Shown here: piece after piece, positions 30,112 to 39,695 of the stretch
How positions within the stretch are numbered: position 1 is the first letter of the stretch
How the letters are laid out: each line of letters opens with the position of its first letter
NCBI GenBank assembly: GCA_030560485.1
Contig: JAKTTS010000011.1
Location: forward strand, 1 to 64,000
Origin: Ascoidea tarda (nom. inval.)
Taxonomy: Eukaryota; Ascomycota; Saccharomycetes; Ascoideales; Ascoideaceae
DNA: 64,000 nucleotides
Direction of reading: 5' to 3'
The notes under the pieces: model-generated
The model's input: only the letters and a program-made list of their open reading frames with translations
Database searches by the model: none
What the model was told of the DNA's origin: nothing
Program-made: the position numbers and the translations under genes

Positions 30112-33100
30112 CTAATTTGTCAAGGGAAGAAGAAGCAATTTGTTTTGTTTGTAATGCTCCAAGACATTCTTGTTGATAAACTTCAAGTTAAATGGGTTTA
30201 AAGAGCAAAATGTGTCGCTGATGGTAGAAAGCCTCTCTAATGTGGTTTTTGTTTCAGCAGAATCTAATATGGGATTCTCTGATTTTGAGATGGTACAAAC
30301 AAAGTTCGACAAGTAGGAAATATCTGCATAACTTGTAAGAACCTGGTTATAAACAATCAGTTGGGAAATTTTCTCTTTCAAAGTTGCTCCACTTTGTGAT
30401 TCTTTTGGATTTTGTGCTTTGTCTGCAATACTTTCGCCAAATTCTTTATTTGCGTCCTCTTCATTGCTCTGCACTTCTGTGTGATTCAATACAGCTTTCT
30501 TTTCACCAACCAATGGGTCATTCATTTTTTCTAAATATATATTAGCAATAAATGTAACACAGTTTTCATAAACTTTTAATAATTCGTTGATTATTTTAAT
30601 TTTGTATTCATGAAAGTAATCATCATCATATAGGTCCACATTTGAGTCCCAAATTTCATTATTATTTATCAGATATTGTTCATTTCCATTAATTAGATTT
30701 TCAGATAATCTTTGCAATAGTCTTGAAAAGTTTAGTGATGGAATTACGGGTAAATCGTTTTCCCATAATTCGATTTCAACCGGTTCTTCCAATTTGTAGG
30801 TATCATTTGAATTAAACTTTTTTATTAACATGGAAAACAAACTTTTATTTTCTTCAAGTGAGCCTTCTAATAAGATACCTATTGGTTTCTCTAATTGCTC
30901 AAAATTAATTGGAATAAATCTCTGTAAAATTAATTCACTTAGTTTACTTTTACTTTCAATTATAACTTTGCTTGAAATTTCGTTAAAATATGTCTTTAAT
31001 AGCTCGGTTGACGACTTTTGAATTTCTTTAGTATCATTTAATTGATTACTATTTAAGTCTTCGGATTCACTGATGTTCAAAGCGAGTAAGTCTAATAAAA
31101 TTTTTTGATTAACCAAGTAATTGAATTTAGATACAATTCTTGTTATATTAAATATCAAATTCTCGCCGATTAACAAATTTCTCTCTGGTTTTTTTGGAAT
31201 CTGTAAAAACTCCAAAAAGTTTTTAAAAGTTTTATTTATGTTATCAATAATATTATTGAACCAAATTTTTTTAAATAAATTTTCAAATATTAAATGATAT
31301 TTTTTATTAAATAAACCTGAATTTTCTTTTAATTTTTCAAAACTCTCGAGATTTAAATTATAATTAAGATTCATAAGTTCATTCTCAAAATTTTCATCAG
31401 TGTTAATACTATTGTTTTCAATATTAATAATAAATTCATTATAAAACTGAAATTTGAAAATCTTTAAAATGTTCAAGATTTGATCAAAATATCCAATCAA
31501 ATCTGAAAGAATTCTTTTAAATATTATATTTGATTTATTATTTTCAATGTGGCTTGATGGTGAGATTTTATTACTTTGAGATATGTTTACAATTTTATTT
31601 AAATAAAGATCTAAATTTGTGATTTTAAAATCATTTTGAATGTTCACTGACCATAAATTATCAGCATCAATATCGTATTTTTCATCAAAATCGTTTATAT
31701 TTTTATTTTTCATGTTGTTATCATTTAATGACTGGATCAATTCTGTTACTTGGTTTAAATTATTAATTTGTTCATTTATTATAATTAACAAAACATTTCT
31801 CCAAGAATTTAAAACTTCAAAAAATAAATCATTTTCATTTTCATTTTCAATATTTATGTTTATATCACTTTTTATATTTTCAGTATTACTTTCAATTTTT
31901 TGAGGGTTTGGTAAATTCAACAAAGTGTTAAATTGTTTAAAAATTAAATAAATTGATTTTATTAAATTAATTAAATTTTGAATCTTCAAATCATCATTGA
32001 TTTCTTTATTTTCAAGAATCAAATTTAATAAATTGTTAAAATTATTTAAAATTGTATTTGAGATTTTTAATTTAAAAGAATCAACTTCATTATTTAAGAG
32101 ATCCATAGAAAATGAATCATTTAGTTGCGTGACTGAGTAAGTGTATTTAATTTCGTTGTTAGTATTATTATAAAACCATGAATCTAAAGATAAAGAACTG
32201 AAATTTTTTATAAGAAAGGATAAATTCATATTTGTGATCAAATTAACAAATAATAAAGATTGAAATTTTTTGAATTTAAAAAAATCAACCAAATAAATTA
32301 TAGATTTATAATTATAATTTAAAAAATCCTTTAAATTAAAGTAATTATTTGGATATAAAATATCAATATTACCCTTGATTGTATTTTTATTATTTTTATT
32401 TTTATTTTTATTTATAGAAGCACTATTACTGTTATTATTAAAAAACTCAACAGATTTTTGTTCTCTTTTCATTAAAAAGAATTGAATTAGTTGAAAATAG
32501 TTAAATTTGTTTAAAATAGTTATGGCTATTAAAGAATTTAAAATCAAATCATTGTTTTGATAGGAATTTAAATAGTTATCGTTATTATTGGAGTTTTTTA
32601 TGCTATTACTATTATTAGTAAAATTATCAGTTCCACCATTTTGATCTAAAATGAATTCGTTATTGGTGATATCTGTATTTTGAATAATATTAGTTAAATG
32701 ATTAAATAAAATTTCTTTTAAACTATTGAATTTTGCAAGTAAATTTTCATTTTGTGATAAAAGATTATCAAAATGGAATTCAATAATAAAAAAGATTTTT
32801 GATAAATCGATATACAATTTGCTATTTGAATTGGGTTCTTGATTTTGATTTTGGTTTTCTGTATAGTTGTAATTGTAAATATCGATATTGTTATTCCCTT
32901 TGTTGAATTGAACCATAGAATTTAACTTTAATTCTAAATTGAATAATAAATTTCTCAAAATTATTAAGTCATTTTTACGATATGATTTCTTAAAATTAAA
33001 ATTAGCTAAATTATTATTGAAATTGTTGAAATTGGAGTTGAAATTTTGATTTAAATATTTTGAACTAATTTTAATGTCTTTACTTTGGTTACTATAATTA

Positions 33101-33399
33101 TTGGTATCAATCTCAGAATCCGGATTAAATAATTGGTTTAATTTTTTGTCTTGGATTTTAATTATATCGTTTATTTCAATTATAGTATCGGCTGTTGATA
33201 ATAAATCTTCATAGTTGTCAATTACTAGATTCTTCAACTTTTGGTTTAATTTGTCATTTTTTTCAATCAAATTCAATTGAATAGATTTGATTTGGTTTAT
33301 TGGTAGAGTCTTGAATAAATTATCTGGATCATTATTATATTTCTGTACAAACGCTTCTACGTTGTCGATATTGAGCAGGGTGCTTTCAACCAAAGCCAT
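30112..33399 (-). CDS. COG1: Probable COG complex subunit 1
   Basis: 1095 residues from the ATG at 33399 (MALVESTLLNIDNVEAF). The frame is open upstream to another ATG at 33507, but the extra 36 codons are less AT-rich and do not resemble the family. Cog1 belongs to the conserved oligomeric Golgi tethering complex for retrograde vesicles. The N-terminal block LFKTLPINQIKSIQLNL, and then DNYEDLLSTADTIIEINDI, matches the Cog1/Vps51-type helical start. The C-terminal LNPFNLKFINKNVLEHYKQN also fits Cog1. The middle is Asn/Ile/Phe-rich and poorly conserved. S. cerevisiae Cog1 is only 417 residues; the animal protein is about 980, so this long form is nearer the full-length type. Vps51 is the main alternative. 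Confidence 0.65.
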   Translation of the reverse strand: MALVESTLLNIDNVEAFVQKYNNDPDNLFKTLPINQIKSIQLNLIEKNDKLNQKLKNLVIDNYEDLLSTADTIIEINDIIKIQDKKLNQLFNPDSEIDTNNYSNQSKDIKISSKYLNQNFNSNFNNFNNNLANFNFKKSYRKNDLIILRNLLFNLELKLNSMVQFNKGNNNIDIYNYNYTENQNQNQEPNSNSKLYIDLSKIFFIIEFHFDNLLSQNENLLAKFNSLKEILFNHLTNIIQNTDITNNEFILDQNGGTDNFTNNSNSIKNSNNNDNYLNSYQNNDLILNSLIAITILNKFNYFQLIQFFLMKREQKSVEFFNNNSNSASINKNKNKNNKNTIKGNIDILYPNNYFNLKDFLNYNYKSIIYLVDFFKFKKFQSLLFVNLITNMNLSFLIKNFSSLSLDSWFYNNTNNEIKYTYSVTQLNDSFSMDLLNNEVDSFKLKISNTILNNFNNLLNLILENKEINDDLKIQNLINLIKSIYLIFKQFNTLLNLPNPQKIESNTENIKSDININIENENENDLFFEVLNSWRNVLLIIINEQINNLNQVTELIQSLNDNNMKNKNINDFDEKYDIDADNLWSVNIQNDFKITNLDLYLNKIVNISQSNKISPSSHIENNKSNIIFKRILSDLIGYFDQILNILKIFKFQFYNEFIINIENNSINTDENFENELMNLNYNLNLESFEKLKENSGLFNKKYHLIFENLFKKIWFNNIIDNINKTFKNFLEFLQIPKKPERNLLIGENLIFNITRIVSKFNYLVNQKILLDLLALNISESEDLNSNQLNDTKEIQKSSTELLKTYFNEISSKVIIESKSKLSELILQRFIPINFEQLEKPIGILLEGSLEENKSLFSMLIKKFNSNDTYKLEEPVEIELWENDLPVIPSLNFSRLLQRLSENLINGNEQYLINNNEIWDSNVDLYDDDYFHEYKIKIINELLKVYENCVTFIANIYLEKMNDPLVGEKKAVLNHTEVQSNEEDANKEFGESIADKAQNPKESQSGATLKEKISQLIVYNQVLTSYADISYLSNFVCTISKSENPILDSAETKTTLERLSTISDTFCSLNPFNLKFINKNVLEHYKQNKLLLLPLTN

Positions 33400-33922
33400 T
33401 CTAAGAGTCCAACAATTAGAAGCACAACTACCAGTTATAGTCTGCAAACAACCACTTCCAATCAGCAAATCGCCAACAGCTCGAGCATTTCTAGAAGAAA
33501 AAACCATTGAAAAGCTCCATTTGGAAGAAACAGTGATCGAGACACGTGGGGGTTTGGGGAATTTGGTGCTTGTGCTGAAAAAGCGGGATTTTGTTTACTT
33601 TTACATGGACATAAAGGATAAAGAGAGAAAAGAGAACAGAGCGAAAGGAAACAAAGTGAAGTGAAAGAAAGTAAAGTGCTACTGGCTTACGAAAACAGAT
33701 TAATAGATTAATAAATAAACAAAAAAAGAGAGAAGGAGAAACACAGACAAACATAATAGAAAAATAGAAAAATAATAGAAAAAACTATCATAAACTAAAT
33801 AAAATATATAAAATAATTAGTGAATAAACAAAAAATTAAGTAAAAACAATCAATTAATAAATAAGTAAATTAATAAATAAGTAAATAAATAAATTAATGA
33901 GTACAAAACTTAATAGTATCTT
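33400..33922. promoter_or_regulatory. COG1 upstream region and CBF1 3' flank
   Basis: 523 bases. The COG1-proximal part is moderately GC-rich and contains CACGTG at 33543-33548. The CBF1-proximal 200 bases are A-rich with TAAATAAATA repeats. A small plus-strand frame across 33287-33664 overlaps COG1 and is rejected. Confidence 0.5.
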
Positions 33923-35479
33923 TCAACGACTTTGTTGTTTTTTCTTACTTTTCTCCAACTTCAAATCGTTATACAATTTTTTATAGCTTTCCAATTCTCT
34001 GTAGGTCTTTTCCAACTCAATTTTTAGTTTATCATTAGAAGAACCTAATTCGGCAACTGCTTGATCAGTTAATAATTTTTCCAAAGTCCATTTTTCAACG
34101 TTGTTGGTTTCATTTTCTTTCAATCTTCTAATATATTCAACGGCTTTTCTTAAGATTTGAGTTTTATTTGGTTCTTGAGTTGGTAATAAAGAAGCCAATT
34201 CCATTAAACCAGCGTTGATGTTTTCTCTTCTTCTTCTTTCAACTTCTTTATGGGTCAATCTTTTTATTCTTTGAATTTCGTTAAAATCTTGAACCAGGGG
34301 ATATTTTTTAGAACGACGAGCTAATTTATTTGAATTTTTGTTTTGATTGTTTAGGTTATTCAAATTATTCAAGTTATTGATGTTGTTGATGTTATTTATA
34401 TCAGCAAGTTGGGAGTTTTGATGTATACCCTGCCTATTTATTAATTGATTATTTTGATTATCATTTGAGTTATCATTTGGATCATCATTTTGGTTATTCG
34501 AACTGTTATTTTGGCTGTTATTGTGAGAGTTATTATTGTGAGGGTTGTATTCATTTTGAAAGGATTCAGTTGCCATTACAGCAAAATTGGATAGATCTTG
34601 GAGTTTTTGTAAGTCAACTTTCGAATTAATATTCAAATTATTTAAATTTATATTATTGAAATCATTTATTCGTTCTAAATGATTAGTCAAGTTATTCAAG
34701 TTATTTAAATTATTCATGTTCATGTTCATGTTCATATTAAGATGCATGATGTGATCTTGGTTTTGATTTTGGTCTTGGTTTTGGTCTTGGTTTTGATCTT
34801 GGTTTTGATCTTGGTTTTGATCTTGATCTTGATCATTGTCGTGATGTTTATTTCCCATGTTATCATGAGGATCCTCATTTTGATCGTGGTGTTGGCTTAA
34901 ATTTCTAGTTGCAGCTTTAATGGCGGCTACAGCGGTTTCATTATCGTCATCATTAGAATCCTTTGGGATGTCTTGATTATTATCACCGTTTAGGTGGTTT
35001 CCGAGATTATTATTGATTTTGTTTCTATTTTTATCTTTATCATCATCATCATCATCATCATCATTTTTAGTTAATTGAGTATGATAATCAGGTTGTTTAT
35101 TTAATAATTCTTCATCGATCATACTGAAGTTCATTTCACTTCGGTTTTTATTTTTGTCTAGTTTATCGTTGGAATTTTGATTACCATCATTATCATTATC
35201 ATTAGTATTGTTGTTGTTATTATTGTCATTAGTATTACTGTCACCATTACCACTATTATCGTTATCGTTATCGTTATCGTTATCATGTTTATTAAAATTA
35301 TTATTGTTTTGATGAATGTCAGTAACACTGTTGTTGTCATGGTTGGTTTGATCTTCTTCAATAACACCATCGTCAGGATTAATAATATGAATCTGTTCTT
35401 CCTCACCAATCAAAGATTCTTTGAGCTTTTTGATCGAATCACTAGAAATTTCATCAGAACTTAATCTTTTATTGGACAT
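33923..35479 (-). CDS. CBF1: Cbf1-type bHLH-leucine zipper DNA-binding protein
   Basis: 518 residues; S. cerevisiae Cbf1 has 351. It binds CACGTG (RTCACRTG), serves centromere element I and sulfur-amino-acid genes in S. cerevisiae, and regulates respiratory and ribosomal protein genes in Candida albicans. The C-terminal bHLH (about residues 400-455) begins THKEVERRRRENINAGL; its basic region contains the Glu and Arg residues that read the E-box. It continues into EKWTLEKLLTDQAVAELGSS and a coiled coil, matching Cbf1 rather than other bHLH families. The first 390 residues are Asn/Asp-rich, including QDQN repeats (about residues 216-240) and an Asp run, and look disordered. Two CACGTG sites in its own promoter suggest autoregulation (inference). 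Confidence 0.92.
   Translation of the reverse strand: MSNKRLSSDEISSDSIKKLKESLIGEEEQIHIINPDDGVIEEDQTNHDNNSVTDIHQNNNNFNKHDNDNDNDNDNSGNGDSNTNDNNNNNNTNDNDNDGNQNSNDKLDKNKNRSEMNFSMIDEELLNKQPDYHTQLTKNDDDDDDDDKDKNRNKINNNLGNHLNGDNNQDIPKDSNDDDNETAVAAIKAATRNLSQHHDQNEDPHDNMGNKHHDNDQDQDQNQDQNQDQNQDQNQDQNQNQDHIMHLNMNMNMNMNNLNNLNNLTNHLERINDFNNINLNNLNINSKVDLQKLQDLSNFAVMATESFQNEYNPHNNNSHNNSQNNSSNNQNDDPNDNSNDNQNNQLINRQGIHQNSQLADINNINNINNLNNLNNLNNQNKNSNKLARRSKKYPLVQDFNEIQRIKRLTHKEVERRRRENINAGLMELASLLPTQEPNKTQILRKAVEYIRRLKENETNNVEKWTLEKLLTDQAVAELGSSNDKLKIELEKTYRELESYKKLYNDLKLEKSKKKQQSR
34762..34836 (-). repeat. Coding 12-base repeat (Gln-Asp-Gln-Asn units) in CBF1
   Basis: About six imperfect 12-base units encode QDQN repeats in the disordered N-terminal part of Cbf1. 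The frame is kept throughout, so length changes would be tolerated. Confidence 0.75.
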
Positions 35480-35948
35480 CTACAGGATTCGGATAGTTAG
35501 TATTGATGCCATTTTCGGTCAATTATAGGAGGAACCCCCCTACAAAACCACACCAACAGATCGTTTGGCAGAAGACCCAGTCAAAACTGCAGCAAAGAAC
35601 CCGAGGTCACAAGAAGCAGAGGCACCAGAGGCACCAGAAGCAGAGGCACCAGCCCCAGCTCGTCTTGCTCTTGTCCTCTTCTCGTCCCAGTCCTTCACTA
35701 GGCTTCTCACCTGACAATCATGTTTCGTGTGCTCGCTCCCCAGCTGATAGAGTCCCTAGCCTTTTGCTGCGAGTGGGCAGCTGGAACAAAGAAGCCTGCA
35801 ATTCAAGACACACATACCTTGCTATCGTCTACAACTATGCTTTAGTGCTCCTGAGACCTGCTATCTTCAATGGAACTTCACAACAAATATAAAGGAAATC
35901 GCGAAACAAAAAACTCAGCAAAGGTCAGTCTTGAAATATACAGCAGCA

Positions 35949-35954
35949 CACGTG
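35949..35954. promoter_or_regulatory. CACGTG (Cbf1-type) site
   Basis: Palindromic E-box, context ACACGTGT, 470 bases upstream of the CBF1 ATG and 215 bases upstream of the SEH1 ATG. Confidence 0.5.
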
Positions 35955-36054
35955 TCTTGCTGATGTAACCAGAAATATTCTAATTATGTCAGCACATGCA
36001 ATACCAGCGCACTGGAAACTCAAAGCAGTCTGTAATTGCTTATGTAACTTTAAT

Positions 36055-36060
36055 CACGTG
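36055..36060. promoter_or_regulatory. CACGTG (Cbf1-type) site with full RTCACGTG context
   Basis: ATCACGTG matches the complete Cbf1/CDEI consensus RTCACRTG. It lies 109 bases upstream of the SEH1 ATG. Confidence 0.55.
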
Positions 36061-36168
36061 CCATGAAGTGAATGTTTGGAGCTAGGCTGAGAGCTGAATT
36101 TGGTGCTTTTGCTTCTTGAGGAATTTTTCAAGAGCTGCTGGAAGAAAGCATTTTAGAAGCACAAAACA

Positions 36169-37674
36169 ATGGGATTGAAGCCTTTGATAGCAAAGCACAC
36201 TGAGTTGATCCACGACATTGCCTACGACTACTATGGCAGGTACATTGCGACCTGTTCCTCTGATCAACACATTCAGGTGTATCTGTTGTCTTCCAACGAT
36301 AGTTCTGGTCAGGATGCCATTATCAATTCTGATTCCAAGGCAAACTTGATAGACGACTGGAAGGCACACGACTCCTCCATTGTCAAGATCAAATGGGCTG
36401 CTCCTGAGTTTGGCAACATCATAGCTTCTTGTTCTTTCGATAAATCCGTCAAAATTTGGCAAATCAATTTATCCAACGTTAATTATGATAGTGATACTAC
36501 AAATAACAATGCTAATAACATGCGTGCTTTAAACAAAACAAAACTACTCAATAAATTTTTAGAAGCAAATGGTCCTGTTTATGATATCGAATTTTTACCC
36601 AGTCATTTAGGTTTCAAATTGGCTACAATCTCCTCTGATGGCTTTATAAGATTTTATGAATTGGTTGATTTAAGTGATTTCACTTCATGGCAATCCCTCA
36701 GAGAATTCGATTTCAGATCTTATTTACCTTCAAATCACCTCTCTAATGCTACCCCTCAAGCATACAATTTATCATGGTGTCCATCAAAATTCTCAAAAGA
36801 GAGATTTATCGCGACTTTTTTAAATCAAGCCTACATTTTCCAAAAAGTTTCAAATACTAATAATACCCATCATAACAATATTAATAACACCAATTATAAC
36901 ACCAATAACACCAATAATCAGATCAATAATATCAGTAACAGCACAAACAGTCCTAATAATAGTAACAGCAATAACAATAACAATAGCAACAACAATAATA
37001 ATAATAATAACAATAATAATAATAGTAATAATAATAATAGTAATAACAGTAATAGTAATAATAATATTGATATTAATTTCAACAACAACAATAACTCCAA
37101 TTTTATTGATAACGATCTAAATTTTAACTATATTGATAACAATAACAACAACAATAATAATGATGAAGCTAGATACGAAATTGTCAAATCTTTAAATAAA
37201 TTTCATACCGGTTTAATTAGAGATGTATCTTGGGCTCCAACAATGGGAAGATCTTATCACTTAATCGCAACGGCCTGTGATGATGGTCAAGTTCGTGTTT
37301 TCAAATTATACGAAACCTTTTCAAATATATTTTATGGTGATAATGGTCCATCTTTATTTAACTCCATACCCGATTCAAACAATAACAATAACGATAGCAA
37401 TCTTATTGCTTCCAATAATCCTAGTATCTCAAATAATTCTAGCACTTCTAATGCTACCTCCGATGCTCATCAAATAAAAGATGATTCTTCTTTAGCTTTG
37501 AAATTAATATCAACAAGAGGCCAACATCATTCAATTGTTTGGTCTGTTAGTTGGAATGTAACTGGTACAATGTTAAGTAGCACTGGTGATGATGGTAAAA
37601 TCATGTTTTGGAAAATGGCTAGAAACAATGAATTTATATGCATCAGCTGTGTAACTGCTGAAAGAAAAAGGTGA
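36169..37674 (+). CDS. SEH1: Nucleoporin Seh1 (WD40) with an inserted poly-Asn loop
   Basis: 501 residues; S. cerevisiae Seh1 has 349. It is an open beta-propeller shared by the Nup84 complex of the nuclear pore and the SEA complex at the vacuole. Matching blocks: HDIAYDYYGRYIATCSSDQH, AHDSSIVKIKWAAPEFGN, LSWCPSKFSKERF, VSWAPTMGRSYHLIATACDD, and VSWNVTGTMLSSTGDDGK near the end. About residues 229-330 form an Asn-rich insert (36855-37160) in a loop between propeller strands, explaining most of the extra length. A second Asn/Ser-rich loop lies at about 400-430. The CTG codon at 36283 sits where S. cerevisiae has Lys. Divergent from CBF1. Confidence 0.94.
   Translation: MGLKPLIAKHTELIHDIAYDYYGRYIATCSSDQHIQVYLLSSNDSSGQDAIINSDSKANLIDDWKAHDSSIVKIKWAAPEFGNIIASCSFDKSVKIWQINLSNVNYDSDTTNNNANNMRALNKTKLLNKFLEANGPVYDIEFLPSHLGFKLATISSDGFIRFYELVDLSDFTSWQSLREFDFRSYLPSNHLSNATPQAYNLSWCPSKFSKERFIATFLNQAYIFQKVSNTNNTHHNNINNTNYNTNNTNNQINNISNSTNSPNNSNSNNNNNSNNNNNNNNNNNNSNNNNSNNSNSNNNIDINFNNNNNSNFIDNDLNFNYIDNNNNNNNNDEARYEIVKSLNKFHTGLIRDVSWAPTMGRSYHLIATACDDGQVRVFKLYETFSNIFYGDNGPSLFNSIPDSNNNNNDSNLIASNNPSISNNSSTSNATSDAHQIKDDSSLALKLISTRGQHHSIVWSVSWNVTGTMLSSTGDDGKIMFWKMARNNEFICISCVTAERKR
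36943..37065 (+). repeat. AAT/AAC/AGT trinucleotide-rich stretch in SEH1
   Basis: An in-frame degenerate trinucleotide repeat coding almost only Asn and Ser. The mirror frame on the minus strand is an open poly-Leu frame that is not a gene. Confidence 0.8.
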
Positions 37675-38171
37675 TATATATAAATAGCCATATGCATTTA
37701 CTCACTTCTTGCTTTCTTTCTTTATCTATTTATATTATATTAGTTTTACTTAAATAACCATTTCATCCATTTTAAATAAAATTAATAATTTCAATTAATA
37801 ATTTCAATATATTTTATTTTGTAAACATTTGACTTTATCAAAAAATATCAAATCTGTTATTCATTATTGCTACTACGCCAACTTCACAATTTAAAAGACT
37901 TTGAATAATCCATAAACTTTTTAAATTTATAAACGTTTCTCTTTTGTAGACATCTTTATATCTAATTTTTTGAAAGAAAAGACTGTTTTTATAAATAACC
38001 TTTCCATTCCTATTATTATTCTAATTGCAAGAATATAAAACTAAAAATACATCCGACTTGGTCTACATATTGAACCAATACAGTATTTGAAAACAACCTT
38101 TGCCTAGTAATTAATAACAAAAATTAACAAATAAAAAACAGAGAAAAATACTGAATTATTGAATTATTGAG
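37675..38171. other. Convergent 3' spacer SEH1/CENP-B-like gene
   Basis: 497 very AT-rich bases between stops. A 16-base unit (AATTAATAATTTCAAT-like) is duplicated near 37782-37812. No gene is seen. Confidence 0.55.
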
Positions 38172-39695
38172 TCATTGATCGTATAATTTATTATTATTGA
38201 AAATTGAAAATTCATTACGATTGGAATTTGAATTTAATAGCAGTGAGTTGGTGATTCCATAACTCTGTAAAATATCGCTTTGTTGGATAATATTGTTAAT
38301 ATCTTCTTTTGCAAGTTCACTATCAGTGATATCCGAATTTTCGATATTTTCAATGGTAGTATCGTTAACAATATCGTCTGTATTATAATGGTTTTGAATT
38401 TGTTGATTGATTTTAGCAGATAGCTGATTTTGATTAATGTTTCCCAAGTTCATATTATTATGAATACAAGAGTTACTTATATCATTGTCATTATCTTCCT
38501 CATCATCATCTTCTTCTTCTTCGTCGTCCTCATCATCATTATCATTTTCAATCCCATTTTGATTTTGAGGTTCGTTGTCATTTTGGTTGTCTTTTATATT
38601 TTCTGTTTTTTCAAAAAGAATGGCAAAATAAATGGCTAATAAATTGAAGCCTGTAACATTTAACGGTAAAAGATTCCCGCATTTTTGGTTATTAAGGCAG
38701 GTTACGTCTGTTTGTTGATGATCTTTTAATTGGTCGTCTATGTTTGAATTTCTTTTGTTTTCCTTTTTGTTGATTTTTTTAAAACAAATAGATTCAGTTA
38801 AATTGTGTTTTATTAAAAACTTTCTGCTGAAGTTTTTTCCTACATGGAATGCGCCTTTAGATTTTAAGAATTTTTTCGAATTGGATATTAGATTGGAAGA
38901 TTGGATGAGCAAATCCGTTGAAATTTGATGATTGGTCATGATTGAATGATTTAAGGAGAAGTCGTGATTTTGGATATGACTTAGATTTTGTTTTGGATTA
39001 TCAACCGAAAAACTTAGATCTTGTAGGATTTTTGCTCTTAGGAATATTATTTGTTGAAATAATCTTCTTAAATCGGAAATAGATATGTGAATTCCATTTT
39101 GACAGCAGTATTCAATGGCAGAAATAACATTTTTTTCTTCCTCTTGTGTGAGCAAAGTCTTTGAGGGAGTTTTTGTTATGTAGGAGCAATTTAAATTGTC
39201 ATTATTAATTATGTGATTGATTTGGTTATCTATAGAATTTGAGTTTGAATTTGAATTATCTTTGATGTACAGGTCGTTAATCTTCTCATTGATGAAATGG
39301 TTGTTGTTGATGGCGATATTATTGTTATTCTGGATATCATTGGCATTATTACTGTTGCTCTGGATATTGTTGATTTTATCTCTAAGATTATTAATGTTGT
39401 TATTGTTACTGTTATCGTTGGACTTTTGCTTCTGGAGGGGACTGATTGCCATCATCATAGGGGCAATTACTCTGTTATGCTGCTCGTTTCTCTTCTTATA
39501 TCTGGTTCTTATAGTGGACTCAGCTATTCCCACCATGGTTGCAATTTCCCTCAAAGTCAACGCTTCATCTTGCCTATTGTCTAGTAAATGCAAAGCAATT
39601 TGAATTCTTTTCTCCTTTGATATATTGACGTAGTCTGATATAGTGGGCTGTCTGTCCACTATGCTTCTTTTCTTTGAATTGGCTCTAACTGGCAT
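38172..39695 (-). CDS. CENP-B/pogo-type DNA-binding protein lacking a transposase core
   Basis: 507 residues from ATG 39695; the frame is open 14 codons further to a GTG that is not a start. Residues about 16-72 form a helix-turn-helix of the Psq/pogo type (EKRIQIALHLLDNRQDEALT, then LREIATMVGIAESTIRTRY). From about 180, LTQEEEKNVISAIEYCCQNG starts a second, Tc5/CENP-B-type domain. This ends with GAFHVGKNFSRKFLIKHNL (about 278-296), close to the family's G-W-x-x-x-F-L-x-R-H pattern, and is split by an Asn/Ser-rich insert of about 55 residues. The remaining 200 residues are acidic and Asn-rich (EDDEEEEDDDEEDNDND). No DDE catalytic domain is present, so this is probably a domesticated Fot1/pogo-derived regulator. 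I do not recognise an S. cerevisiae ortholog; Pdc2 is a distant architectural parallel. Confidence 0.65.
   Translation of the reverse strand: MPVRANSKKRSIVDRQPTISDYVNISKEKRIQIALHLLDNRQDEALTLREIATMVGIAESTIRTRYKKRNEQHNRVIAPMMMAISPLQKQKSNDNSNNNNINNLRDKINNIQSNSNNANDIQNNNNIAINNNHFINEKINDLYIKDNSNSNSNSIDNQINHIINNDNLNCSYITKTPSKTLLTQEEEKNVISAIEYCCQNGIHISISDLRRLFQQIIFLRAKILQDLSFSVDNPKQNLSHIQNHDFSLNHSIMTNHQISTDLLIQSSNLISNSKKFLKSKGAFHVGKNFSRKFLIKHNLTESICFKKINKKENKRNSNIDDQLKDHQQTDVTCLNNQKCGNLLPLNVTGFNLLAIYFAILFEKTENIKDNQNDNEPQNQNGIENDNDDEDDEEEEDDDEEDNDNDISNSCIHNNMNLGNINQNQLSAKINQQIQNHYNTDDIVNDTTIENIENSDITDSELAKEDINNIIQQSDILQSYGITNSLLLNSNSNRNEFSIFNNNKLYDQ

Larger units (their letters stand above)
35480..36168. 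promoter_or_regulatory. Divergent promoter CBF1/SEH1
   Basis: 689 bases with higher GC than the genes around it. A GAGGCACCAGAA-type repeat lies at about 35617-35650. A CGCGAAA occurs at 35900-35906 and two CACGTG sites nearer SEH1. A plus-strand open frame at 35503-35892 has no domain and is rejected. Confidence 0.55.

Noticed and set aside
35503-35892. 129-codon plus-strand frame in the CBF1/SEH1 promoter
   Set aside because: It is composed of Gln/Arg/His repeats from a GAGGCACCAGAA-type repeat and random sequence. It occupies the space needed for the divergent promoter.
36918-37100. Poly-Leu open frame on the minus strand
   Set aside because: It is the mirror of the AAT/AAC repeat in SEH1, a frame artefact of low-complexity coding sequence.
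38172-39695. Reading the CENP-B-like gene as an active pogo/Fot1 transposon
   Set aside because: There is no DDE catalytic domain, and no terminal inverted repeats or TA duplication were found at its edges.
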